A DNA stretch of 64,000 bases from positions 62,001 to 126,000 of the forward strand of contig JADJOV010000001.1 in assembly GCA_016713585.1 (NCBI GenBank), in the 5' to 3' direction. A model generated the notes under the pieces. That model saw only the letters and a program-made list of their open reading frames with translations, ran no database searches and was not told where the DNA came from. This DNA comes from Bdellovibrionales bacterium. Its GTDB lineage: Bacteria > Bdellovibrionota > Bdellovibrionia > Bdellovibrionales > Bdellovibrionaceae. Position 1 is the first letter of the stretch, and every line of letters begins with the position of its first letter. A program made the translations under genes and the position numbers. Below are positions 9,328 to 18,454 of the stretch, piece after piece.

Positions 9328-10189
9328 GCATTTTGTTTTCGGAATTTTTCTTTGAATAGAATTCAAGGTCCATCAAATACTCAAATCCAATCACATGAGT
9401 TCGTGAGAAACGGCCCGTGCGAACCTGCTTTTTGATTGAGTGAGCTGGTAAAAAACCCCAACCTAGCCCGGCCTCAATAACTCGTTTGAGAGTACCCACA
9501 TTTGAAGACTCAAAAACTGGACGAATGACCGTATTGTTTTCCTTCAACTTGGACTCGAGGCATCTCAAAAAATGGGGATATTCATCTACAAAATGAACCA
9601 CAGGAAGTTGGTTGATCTCAGTAATATTAATCTGCTGAGGGATCTGGGAATCCTTTCCCGATCCGACAAGCCACATTTCTTCTTTCATAACGAACTTTCC
9701 ATCAATGCCGGCCTCCATGGCCGTCCCAAATTGAGTCTCGACCTCAGGTACAATGAGGACATCAAACTGTCCCTTTTTGAAACCACGAAGAAGTTCTTCT
9801 CCTTTTTGATAGTCAACTTTTACCAGAAGGTCAGGACTATGTCGCATCAGACGACTTATGATGGGACTCATTAGCTGAAGGCCCAGTGAGTTTAAGGTAC
9901 CGATTCGCAAATTACCCTTAAGTTCTGCCCCCATGGACTTAACAGCATTCTCTGCTAAATGAACTTATTGTAAGATCTTTTTTGCATACTCAGCGAGAAT
10001 TTCGCCTTGGGGAGTGGCCTTGATTTGGCGAACTCCACGGGCTAAAAGTTCAACACCTAGATCTTCCTCGAGGTTTCTGATTTGTTGACTAACCGCGGGT
10101 TGAGTCAGAAATAATTTCGAGGCAGCCGCGGTCATGCTGCCTTCACTAATGACTGTCACAAATGTAGTCAACTGATTGAGATTCATCAT
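9281..10189 (-). pseudogene. LysR-family transcriptional regulator interrupted by an in-frame TAA
   Basis: A complete LysR protein of about 302 codons, read in a single frame from ATG 10189 (AAGGAGG eight bases upstream) to 9281, except for one TAA at 9965-9967. The N-terminal winged helix is canonical (LTTFVTVISEGSMTAAASKLFLTQPAVSQQIRNLEED). The TAA falls in the linker helix, at AKKILQ-stop-VHLAENAV, where family members usually have Gln or Glu. The effector domain follows in frame (GNLRIGTLNSLGLQLMSPII ... IEAGLGWGFLPAHSIKK). As written, only the DNA-binding domain would be made. The effector half could restart at an internal ATG (9934). The gene is divergent from the exported protein at 10285. 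Confidence 0.8.
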
Positions 10190-10284
10190 CTTGCAGATCC
10201 TCCTTGTGAAGCGAGCACTTTCCTTCGTATAATAAACACTGATTCTCGATTTCATTATGAAACCAATTCTCAGGGAAGGTCTTC

Positions 10285-11010
10285 ATGAGCCATCTTAAGT
10301 TTTGCTTATTGACTCTGGTAGCTATACTAGTCTCATTTAACTCAAACGCCAAAGTATTTCGCAATGCCTATATCTCGTTTGAAATGCCTGATACCTGGAA
10401 GTGCGTGCTTGAACAGACTGAGTGGGTGTGTCGAAGTGACCCAGAAAAATTTCAGAAAGAAGCCAAAGAGGCAATTATCATTCTAACTGCAAAAGAAGTG
10501 GGGCCAACGGACTCTTTGCTACAATATGAGCAACATTTGAATGCGCCTATTTCAACTGTGGGAAGAAACGGTGCGACCTCAATTTCAAAGATCCAATACA
10601 AAGCAAAACAAGTGAAGATAAACGATCAAGTGTGGATTGACGGTCTTCATCTTGGCAGCGAGGTCAATAGCTACTTCACTCGCTATATGGCAACAGTTAA
10701 AGACAAGATTGCTGTTCTTGTGACATTCTCGGCTCACACAGCTTTTTATGCCAAGTATAGCAATGATTTTCACAAAGCGATCATGAGTATGCGTGTGATA
10801 GCTACAAAAAACATGATCGCTTCCCCCGGCTCTTCAGGCAGCACTCCGGGAGGAGACCCCTTTGGGACTGGTGGCGGTGGAGACGGGATAGGCGCCGAGG
10901 TCATGCCAACCGCGAAAGGTGGTAGTTCACTCAAAACCTACTTGGGAATAGCCCTTCTGCTTGGAGCGATTGGAATCTATCTATTTATGAGATCCAAAAA
11001 AGATGAATAA
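10285..11010 (+). CDS. Exported protein with a C-terminal membrane anchor, function unknown
   Basis: 241 residues. A signal peptide (LKFCLLTLVAILVSFNSNA) is followed by a globular domain of about 150 residues (FEMPDTWKCVLEQTEWVCRSDP). That domain resembles proteins described only as hypothetical, with two Cys near its start. A Ser/Gly-rich flexible linker (residues ~180-215) leads to one C-terminal transmembrane helix (YLGIALLLGAIGIYLFM) and a positively charged tail (RSKKDE). This gives a periplasmic domain tethered to the inner membrane. It is transcribed away from the LysR gene, whose product may control it, and it converges on the M16 peptidase gene. No function is assigned. Confidence 0.65.
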   Translation: MSHLKFCLLTLVAILVSFNSNAKVFRNAYISFEMPDTWKCVLEQTEWVCRSDPEKFQKEAKEAIIILTAKEVGPTDSLLQYEQHLNAPISTVGRNGATSISKIQYKAKQVKINDQVWIDGLHLGSEVNSYFTRYMATVKDKIAVLVTFSAHTAFYAKYSNDFHKAIMSMRVIATKNMIASPGSSGSTPGGDPFGTGGGGDGIGAEVMPTAKGGSSLKTYLGIALLLGAIGIYLFMRSKKDE

Positions 11011-11033
11011 GATAAATAGACAATGAAGAGAAA

Positions 11034-12474
11034 TTATAACCGAACAATATCGGGCTGCAACTCTTGGAGCTGCTGTTCAACTTCGATATCCCCATAGACG
11101 GTCGTTCTTAGTTTTTCTGGATTAACGTATTTCTTTAGGACCCGTCGAATGTCCTCTACGGTCACCTTTTGAACGTTCTTGTTGAAGTCAGTCAAATAAC
11201 TCATTGGGACACCATAAACTTCCAGTCCTAAGATATTGGCAGCAAAACGGTCAGCGGTTTCAAGTGCACGGGGGAATTGTCCGATGAGTTGGTTTTTGGG
11301 CGGCTTTAAGTTCCTTTTCTTTGGGGCCAGAGCTTAGATAATTTTGAAGGGTTTTTTGAGTTTCAAGAATCGTCTGTTTCACTGTCGAGTTTTTTGTGAA
11401 GGTAGAGATGGAGAAAACTCCTGGTTCTAGTCGGGCATCCACACTTGAGTAAATTGAATAGGTGAGACCCAGGTCATCCCGAACCGTTTGCATTAATCTT
11501 GAAGCGAAACTGCCACCCAGAATTTCAAAAGCCAGCCTCAGGGTCAGATAATCTGGATTGTTTCGTGGTATACCCCGCAGGCCCATTCGAATCTGGGTTT
11601 GTGCGAGTCCCTTTTTTGTATAAAGCAAAAGGGCTGGAGCTAAGGCCTCCGACCTGTCTTCCTTGCTCAACTGGGGTGGGTTTTTCGGAGTCCAGGCTTC
11701 CATTTGCTGGACGACTAAGTTCTTCATCTTACTGTCGAGGGCTCCAACAACAGCCAAAAGGCTATTGTTGGGTCGATACCAAGTCAAATAGTGTTGAATC
11801 ATGTCCTTCTTCTTGAGACTCGTCACCGACTCGACATTGCCAACTGTGTCTCTCTGATATGGATGACCCCGGAAGACTTGCTCTTCGTAAAAGTCGTCTG
11901 CTAGGCCTGAGGGATTGTCTTTTTTTCGAGCTAAGTATGATAGCGTTTGTGATTTCACTCGAGCGATTTCGTTATCGCTAAACACGGGTCGCTGAACAAT
12001 TTCACTAAATAGTTTTATAAGTGGTTCTGCCGAAATTGACAGAGTATCGGCAGAAAACATTGTGAAATCGGATCCAGCATTTGATGAAAACCCTGTGCCC
12101 ATTCCGCCCAATTCGTCTGCAATTTCAGTCGCTGAGTGATTTTGAGTTCCTTGATCAAGCATCTCTGCGGTGATCGAATTTACACCTGGGACAGACTCTT
12201 GGGCGAGGCCGACTTTAACTAAAAGGCTCATGCTCACTCGGGGTAAGGAATCATCCTGAATAAAATAGATCTTAAGTCCGTTTTTGAGGGTTTTTTGTTC
12301 AAAGGGTCTAAGCTGTTGTGAAGTTTTAGCCTCAGGAACTGCTGGTTCGGTCTGTCTACTTTCAGGAGGGCTTGTCATGCAGGCAGGCAACGATGCGAGG
12401 ATCAAAGGCAAAAAAAGTTGTTCTCTAAATTTTAGTTTTTTCCCGGACAATTTTTCCATATCAACTTCTTTCAT
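11034..12474 (-). pseudogene. M16-family peptidase homologue lacking HxxEH (non-catalytic subunit), lipoprotein, frameshifted near its C-terminus
   Basis: The N-terminus has a lipoprotein signal with lipobox LPAC. The M16 fold is clear (FEQKTLKNGLKIYFIQDDSLPRVS; FRGHPYQRDTVGNVESV; LAFEILGGSFASRLMQTVR). The place of the zinc motif reads ITAEMLDQGTQ, so HxxEH is missing and this should be the inactive partner. The frame breaks at about 11298 (a G3 run on the plus strand, with an A5 run next to it). The downstream frame continues with a typical M16 end (NQLIGQFPRALETADRF ... VEDIRRVLKKYVNPEKLR) to TAA at 11034. The change is either +1 C or -2 A. Restored length is about 480 residues, the same as the active M16 gene just upstream, and the two probably form an alpha/beta pair. 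Confidence 0.8.
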
Positions 12475-12501
12475 TGGTCATTTTTCTAGTTATCTCTCTA
12501 G

Positions 12502-13941
12502 TTATTTTTTTTTGGCTTCTTCTTTGGGCTTGTCGGATGCCTTCACAGGAATTTTTTGAGAGGATGTGGGTTACAATACGACAATTGATCGTTGGGTTGT
12601 GTTCAGATACTTCGCGGCAACCCTTTGTATATCGGCAGGACTCACCTGATTGTATTTCTCAATATCAGTCAACAGATTTTCATAGGAGCCTGTTACAATT
12701 TCAGCAGAAGCTAAGGCTCTCGCCTTTCCATCCACGGTCATTAATTCATCAACCACCGCTTTCATTGCCTGAATTTTCGCCTTCTTAACTTCCTTATCGC
12801 TGACAGGATGAGTTCTAAGACGATAGATTTCGTTGTAAGAGGCCTCAAGGGGCTTTTCCATATCTTGATTGGGTTTTAGAACTACTCCAACTGCAAAAAC
12901 GCCGTGGTCTTTCATGTTTGAGTGATAACTAAAAGCTTGGGCGGCCACCTGACTTTGATAGACTAAACGTTTATATAGGCGACTTGAGGCGCCACTCCCC
13001 AAAATTTGGGCAGCCAGGTCCAGCGCGTAGGAATCGGGGTGCCCCAAAGGAACACCTCGAAATGATACATTGAAAGTGATCCCCTGAACCTCCTGCTTCA
13101 ACTTTGCATTATACTGAACTTGTTGAGGAGGTTCGTCTGGGTACTTGACTTCTGGCAGCGCTTTACGTGGAAGCTTTCCATAGTATTTTTGAATGAGAGA
13201 TTTGGTCCTCTCAATATCAATGTCACCCACTAGCACGAGAATCGCATTGTTTGGAACATAATACTGTTCATAGAAACGACGCAAAACCGGAGCCTCATAG
13301 TTCGAAATATCTTCCATTGTCCCTATGACTGGCCACCTATAGGGATGTTGCTTGAAAATTGTGGACATAGTTAATTCGCGCAGAAGACCCATTGGATTGT
13401 TGTCGACCCGCCAGCGGCGCTCCTCCTTAACAACATCCCGCTCTTTCAATAATTCTGCAGGATCAATTGCCAAAGAGCTCATTCTATCAACTTCCAGATC
13501 CATAACGAGCTCAAGCTTGTCGGGGGGGAGATTTTGGTAAAAGCCAGTATAGTCATAAGTAGTAAACGCGTTGTTTACGATTCCGTTTTCGTGAATAATA
13601 TGATCAAAATCTTTGCCGGAATATTTTTTCGCACCCTTAAACATCATATGCTCTAGCATATGTGCCGCGCCCGTAATACCTTCAGCTTCATTGAGTGAAC
13701 CCACTTTATACCAAGTATGATAACTGACAATTGGGACTGTCGTATCTCGGTGAAGCAGGACGGTCAGACCATTTTCCAGCTGATATTTAATGACAGGCAG
13801 ACGCAGACGTAGGGAGTCTGATGCCGCAGTGACAGCAGTTCCTGGGGTCCCTGGAGCAGGGAGGGCCCTAACAAATGATCCCGAGAAACTAAAGATAAGG
13901 ACAGGGACAAATCTCAAAAAACCATGTGAAAACCAAATCAT
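12502..13941 (-). CDS. M16-family zinc metallopeptidase, exported, with a possible premature TAA 22 codons from the end
   Basis: A signal peptide (LRFVPVLIFSFSGSFVRALP) is followed by an active M16A domain: the inverted zinc motif HMLEH (in GAAHMLEHMMFKGAKKYSG), the distal glutamate region and GVPLGHPDSYALDLAAQILG. The family degrades peptides or processes exported proteins in the periplasm. The first stop is TAA at 12571 after RSIVVL. The same frame then runs PTSSQKIPVKASDKPKEEAKKK to a TAA at 12502. M16 proteins commonly have a Tyr-Pro at this spot, so the first TAA may be a changed TAT/TAC; if it is real the protein is only 22 residues shorter and should work. ATG 13941 has AAGGA eight bases upstream. 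fliL lies upstream and the inactive M16 partner downstream. Confidence 0.85.
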
Positions 13942-14048
13942 GGCGAATCCTTTTCTGGAGCTTGTATTCCAATTTAAGTTTATTCGTCAGAAAAGAACCA
14001 GGCAAGGACTATGTCCTTAGTGGACTGCTTACTGGACTGTGAGTTGGA

Positions 14049-14109
14049 GTCCTACTGGACGACTAATCTGCGTCCTATTGGACGACCAATCTGCGTCCTA
14101 CTGGACGAC
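14049..14109. repeat. 23-bp tandem repeat across the fliL stop codon
   Basis: Two full 23-bp units (14049-14071, 14072-14094) and a partial third (14095-14109), with core TCCTACTGGACGAC. The third unit includes the last codons and TAG stop of fliL, so the array is a tandem duplication of the gene end running downstream. More degenerate ACTGGACT-like copies lie at about 14020-14048. Confidence 0.85.
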
Positions 14110-14619
14110 AAAATCAGAAAAATAAACGTCTTTTACGATGCCTTTTTTGAGGATCTGATTCACCTCTTTGGCGATATGATCCTTAAGAAAAAGTTTACCT
14201 TGAATGGGTTCGAGAGTCGAAAAGCTCTGGTCATTAAGCATTCGAACAATTCGGTCCCGTGCTTGGGCTCTACTATCAGAACTCATAATTTCCTCAAAGC
14301 CATCTTTGCTTAGCATTTCTAAGTTGACCTCAAGACGGATAGTGCGTTTGGGATCACCTCCCAAGTTAACGACAAACTTCTCCATGGTATAAATAAATGG
14401 TGTTGAAGCTTCTTCCGTTTGTGGCTTGAGGGAGGCGATTTCTCGACGAATAGTTTCCTCGGTTATTTTGGGCGCATTCCACCCGATAGTTGACATGAAG
14501 ACGAGGGCGGCGCCACCTCCGAGAACTGCCAGGTTGACCACCGCAAAGCCTATTTGCAGAATTAAGCCGAGGTTTTTTCCTTTTTTTTCATTGGATGAAC
14601 CGGGTTGTGCGTCCGACAC
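14098..14619 (-). CDS. fliL: FliL-like flagellar basal-body-associated protein
   Basis: 173 residues. A short cytoplasmic N-terminus rich in Ser/Lys is followed by a single transmembrane helix (LILQIGFAVVNLAVLGGGAALVF) and a periplasmic FliL domain (FIYTMEKFVVNLGGDPKRTIRLEVNLEM ... SFSTLEPIQGKLFLKDHIAKEVN). FliL surrounds the stator and supports torque. The gene is not inside a flagellar operon here; M16 peptidase genes follow on the same strand. Family assignment rests on the membrane topology, the NLGG segment and the conserved C-terminal DVYFSDFVVQ. Confidence 0.8.
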   Translation of the reverse strand: MSDAQPGSSNEKKGKNLGLILQIGFAVVNLAVLGGGAALVFMSTIGWNAPKITEETIRREIASLKPQTEEASTPFIYTMEKFVVNLGGDPKRTIRLEVNLEMLSKDGFEEIMSSDSRAQARDRIVRMLNDQSFSTLEPIQGKLFLKDHIAKEVNQILKKGIVKDVYFSDFVVQ

Positions 14620-14967
14620 TTTTCCTCCAGCTGGATCAAATTTTTGTGATCCACTAGTTCCTTCTTCGGCACCTGGACAAAAATCTTAAGACCTTAGTAT
14701 AGCTTTTTATGGTATCGAGGCCGCCATCAGTGACCGGAGGGTATAGCTTTTTCTGGAAGCTTGCGTTAAATAAGGATCAAATCTAATATAATCTGACTAA
14801 CTTGTATGCACTAAATTCAATTTGATGAATTAAAGCCTGTAAGTCCAAGGAAGAAGACAGATTGAAGATAGCTTCTCGGGTTTACTTCGAATCAAAATTC
14901 GCCGATAAGGCCGAAGGGTTCTGTAAGATATTGGATGACGAAGAATGGGAGCAATAGGGGAGTGGTT
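14620..14967. other. Intergenic region between fliL and the L,D-transpeptidase gene
   Basis: About 350 bases with no credible gene. It contains two copies of the 12-bp direct repeat GTATAGCTTTTT about 44 bases apart (near 14697 and 14741), and the promoter candidate listed separately. The divergent flanking genes both need promoters here. Confidence 0.5.
14761..14792 (+). promoter_or_regulatory. Candidate sigma-70-type promoter for the L,D-transpeptidase gene
   Basis: TTGCGT at 14761-14766, a 17-base spacer and TAATAT at 14784-14789; an exact TATAAT overlaps at 14787-14792 with a 20-base spacing. It would leave a leader of about 170 bases. Hexamer match only. Confidence 0.4.
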
Positions 14968-16023
14968 TTGAGGGTCTTGAAAACAAAAATTAGAACTTCG
15001 CTGAAAGTGGTTCTTTGCCGGAGTTTGGGTGGCTGGGGCGCTTTTGCTTGTGCTATTTTTATAGCTGCCTCCGTGACTTTCGCTCAAGATTTAGCTCCGA
15101 TTCAGACGCCGTCGCCAGGAGCTCTCGATCCGGCTTCAGATCTTTGGCCTGCAGATCTTCTGCAGATTTCGTCAACGGAAGCCTTTTCTAAACATGTCCT
15201 GTTGGTTGATAAGGCTCAACGAAAGTTATTAATTTTTGAGCGATCTGGTGAGTCAATTCACAAGATCTTTGATGTTTCAACTGATATTGGAAAAAATGGC
15301 GGCAATAAGACTCGTCGGGATGATCAGCGCACCCCAGAGGGGATTTATATATTCCAAAAGAAGCTCACTCAGCCTGAAATTCCCTTCGATCAGTACGGAA
15401 AAATTGCTTTTACGACGGACTACCCAAACTTTTTTGATCGAATGGAAAACAAAACGGGCTCGGGTATTTGGCTCCATTCAATTCCAGAAACTGTCGCCCT
15501 GCCTCGTGGTTCTCGGGGTTGTGTAGTCGTACGGAATGAAGGGGTTGAAAAGCTTCAGTCGTATATAAAACTTAAGGAAACCCCACTAATTATCTATGAC
15601 AAACTGGACTACCTCACGAAAGAAGAACATAATCGACGCCGTGTTAAAATGACAGAATACTTAGACTCCTGGGTCTCTGCTTGGCAATCAATGGATGTAG
15701 AAAAATATTTGACCTATTACGACGAAAAATTTACCGCGCCGGGATTTAATCTGAGGTCTTGGAAAAAGCACAAAGAGAATTTAAAAAATAAGTATAAGTA
15801 TATCAAGGTGACACTGTCCCAGCCATTTGTTTTGCTTCATCGAGACCAGCTCATTATAAAAACGCTCCAGAAGTATGAATCAAATGAACACTCTGACTAT
15901 GGTGTGAAAACTATCTATGCGGCCAAACGGGGCGAGGGATATAAAATCCTTCGCGAAGAGTGGGTTCCGGCCCAAGAGGACGGCACAGTCGTGGGCGTTG
16001 CGGATTCTTCTATGCCTCGCTAA
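14968..16023 (+). CDS. L,D-transpeptidase (YkuD domain) with a C-terminal SnoaL/NTF2-like domain
   Basis: About 351 residues. A signal peptide (LGGWGAFACAIFIAASVTFA) precedes a YkuD catalytic domain (HVLLVDKAQRKLLIFERS; RTPEGIYIF). The catalytic motif is His then SRGCVVV (WLHSIPETVALPRGSRGCVV). The C-terminal ~120 residues (LDSWVSAWQSMDVEKYLTYY) form an NTF2-like domain, common in the YafK/ErfK relatives of this phylum. The enzyme makes 3-3 cross-links in peptidoglycan or anchors proteins to it. TTG 14968 is chosen because GGGGAG lies five bases upstream and it leaves a normal basic signal-peptide start; ATG 14935 is an alternative. The histidine kinase gene follows 22 bases later and may be co-transcribed. 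Confidence 0.85.
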   Translation: MRVLKTKIRTSLKVVLCRSLGGWGAFACAIFIAASVTFAQDLAPIQTPSPGALDPASDLWPADLLQISSTEAFSKHVLLVDKAQRKLLIFERSGESIHKIFDVSTDIGKNGGNKTRRDDQRTPEGIYIFQKKLTQPEIPFDQYGKIAFTTDYPNFFDRMENKTGSGIWLHSIPETVALPRGSRGCVVVRNEGVEKLQSYIKLKETPLIIYDKLDYLTKEEHNRRRVKMTEYLDSWVSAWQSMDVEKYLTYYDEKFTAPGFNLRSWKKHKENLKNKYKYIKVTLSQPFVLLHRDQLIIKTLQKYESNEHSDYGVKTIYAAKRGEGYKILREEWVPAQEDGTVVGVADSSMPR

Positions 16024-16045
16024 AGTGAAAGCAATCAAGGGGGGG

Positions 16046-17370
16046 GTGTATATTATATTTGTTAAGTTAGTTTATCGCTTTATCCCTTCGGAGTTTCGCA
16101 AGTCTCCGGAGACCGAGTTTCGGGCGAAACTTCTTGTTTCCCTCACTGCAGCAGTGGGAATTGCACTTTGGATGGGGCTTCTACTTCTGGTCGTCATGGT
16201 CCCAGAGTCGAGGACTTCTCTAAGGACGTTATTGATAATCGATTTCTTTTTCGGATTGCTTTGCTTTCTAGGCTTGTGGATTTTTTATAAGACCAAGTCC
16301 TTTATTTGGGGAAGTCTGCCGGCCATTTCCCTGGTCATTGGAACAGTGTTGACCGCTGGTTTTCAAAATGGAGGCATTCGCGCACCGATTGTTCCTATTG
16401 TATTTTTGTTGCCATTTTTGAGTCAGTTTTTTACTGGAGACCGTCAATTTGGAAGATTTGGACTTGGGTTGAGTCTTATCCTATTGATCGGTTTATTGGT
16501 CTTAGGACTGACCGGTGTTGCTCAACCATTGGCCTTTGTAGATATCAGTCTTCATTCTAAAGTGCTTTTCATTGTTTACGCCACGGTTTGTATTTTGTCA
16601 TTTGGAATTGCTTTGGCCTATGAGCATTCTCGCAAGAAAACGGAGGCGAGAGTGACGCAATTTGCGAAAATTTCGAGTTTGGACTTTATCTCAAAAGGCT
16701 TCGCTCACGAGGTCCACTCTTCGCTGACGGCTATCATTCTAAGTTCATCCCAGCTTTTGCAGAAATCGACAACCGAAACATTAGACCCCGAAAATTTGAA
16801 AAAAAGCATACTGCGTATCCAAAGATCTACTGCGAAAATTTCAGCTGTCGTCAAAGCAATTATGTCAAGCCAGGCCGACGTGCGGAATAGTCCGATCACT
16901 GAGAGTTCAGCAAAAGCGATTATTGAAAACACACTCTTTCTTTGCGAAGAGAATTTGCGGCAAAAGGGAATTGATGTGAGTGTCGAGGGTGAGATTGATT
17001 CGATCTCCTCCGATGTTGTCCAACGTTGCTTTCACAAGTTCTTTTTTCTCTCGTTCAGAATAGTATGGATTCCTTGCAAGAGGTTTCCGACAAATGGTTG
17101 AAGTTGAAAGTCCAAGTTCGGGGTGAAGTCGTTGAGTTTTCTGTTTCTGATTCTGGAAAACCTCTGTCTAAGGAGGTTCGTGAAAAACTATTTGTGCCGT
17201 TTTTTTCGACTAAGGATGTGGGTCAAGGATTTGGTCTTGGTCTTGCGACTTGTGCATCAGTAATTTCACTTCAAGGCGGGCAAATTGAGTTTGTTGATTC
17301 CGCTCCAAATACGACCTTTTTGATTCGTTTGCCGAAGGTCTTGAAAATGGAGCCCCCACCATTTGCATAA
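16046..17370 (+). pseudogene. Membrane sensor histidine kinase, -1 frameshift between dimerisation and ATPase domains
   Basis: About 441 residues when joined. Six transmembrane helices (residues ~30-200, no large periplasmic domain) lead to a HisKA-like segment (KGFAHEVHSSLTAIILSSS, with the phospho-acceptor His) and an HATPase_c domain: N-box FSLVQNSMDSL, G1 SVSDSGKPL, F-box VPFFSTKDVGQGF and GLGLAT. The frames separate near a CC pair at 17020-17021. Restoring one C joins DVV to PTLLSQVLF. The start is GTG 16046, immediately after a run of eight Gs that supplies the ribosome site; GTG 16025 is also in frame. No response regulator is adjacent, so it is an orphan kinase. The signal it senses is unknown; the topology suggests a membrane or hydrophobic signal. 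Confidence 0.8.
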
Positions 17371-17383
17371 GAGCAATACACCG

Positions 17384-18426
17384 CTAAAATGTTTTTGCGT
17401 CGATCACAAATCGGTACTTCACTTGGCCCTTGATCGTGCGCTCATAGGCTTCGTTTATTTTGATCGCCGGAATCAGCTCAATATCTGCCAAGACTTTCTT
17501 GCGGGCGCAAAAATCTAGCATTTCTTGGGTTTCCTTAATTCCACCGATCAAAGAGCCAGCAAGTTTTTTCGTCCGTAGATTAAAGCCATGGCTGCCACTT
17601 GATTTGGCTCGGGAGCAGCGCCAACAAGAACATGGGTGCCACCAATTTTCAGAGTCCCAAGGTATGGCGAAAAATCATGCTTGGCTGAAACTGTGTCGAT
17701 AATCAGGTCGAGTTTGCCTGCAGAGGAAGCAAAATTCTTAGGATCTTGCGTCAGTACAAAATTCTTTGCACCCAAGGTCTTTGCATCTTTTTCTTTGTGA
17801 GGTGAGGTGCTGAAGACAGTGACTTCAGCACCCATTGCCTTTGCAATTTTAACGGCCATGTGGCCTAGGCCACCCAGCCCGACAACTCCAACTTTACTGC
17901 CCTTCTTTGTTCCATATCTCTTAAGTGGTGAATAGGTGGTAATTCCCGCACAGAGTAAAGGTGCCACTCGCTCAAGGGTTAAACCTTTTTTTATTTTTAG
18001 AACGTACTTGTCTTTCACTGTAATATGGGAAGAGTATCCACCAAGGGTGCGAGTCTTTCCATCGAGTTCTGTGCTGTTGTAGGTAAAAACGGTGTGATCC
18101 GTGCAGAACTGTTCTTCATGGGTTTTGCAACTTGGACATTTTCCGCAAGAATCAACAAAGCAACCGACCCCAGCAAGGTCCCCCACTTTGAAGCGTTTTA
18201 CTTTTTTACCAACCTGAATAACTCGACCAACAATTTCGTGCCCAGGGACACAGGGGTAGGTCGCAGGTCCCCACTCGCCTCGGGCAGTATGAATATCAGA
18301 GTGACAGATTCCACAATAGGCGATCTCAATAACGACGTCATTAGCCAGGGGCTCACGCCGCTCAAATTGAAATGGCTGAAGTGGAGTCGTTGCTGATTGG
18401 GCTGCATAAGCTTTTGTTTTGATCAT
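17384..18426 (-). pseudogene. Zinc-dependent alcohol dehydrogenase (YahK-like), -1 frameshift near the C-terminus
   Basis: About 347 residues when joined, the normal length for YahK/AdhC-type NADPH-dependent cinnamyl/alcohol dehydrogenases. The catalytic zinc ligands are visible (CGICHSD, GHEIVG), as are the structural zinc cysteines (CGKCPSCKTHEEQFC) and the Rossmann motif VGLGGLGHMAVKIAKAMG. The frame breaks in an A6 run (17564-17569). The downstream frame gives the expected end (GSLIGGIKETQEMLDFC ... AYERTIKGQVKYRFVIDAKTF) to TAG at 17384. ATG 18426 has AGGAGG at good spacing. The enzyme interconverts aldehydes and alcohols in the cytoplasm. It lies downstream of the DEAD-box gene on the same strand. 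Confidence 0.85.
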
Positions 18427-18454
18427 GGGTCCTCCTGATGAACTATAAGTTAAG

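Noticed and set aside
5918..12573. Reassignment of TAA to a sense codon (e.g. Gln) in this genome
   Set aside because: TAA is an ordinary terminator elsewhere in the window (e.g. pcnB at 9325-9327), and the M16 site looks like a Tyr codon rather than Gln.
17384..18426. Truncation of the alcohol dehydrogenase as true decay
   Set aside because: The remaining C-terminal sequence is intact one frame away and the break is at an A6 run, so decay is unlikely.
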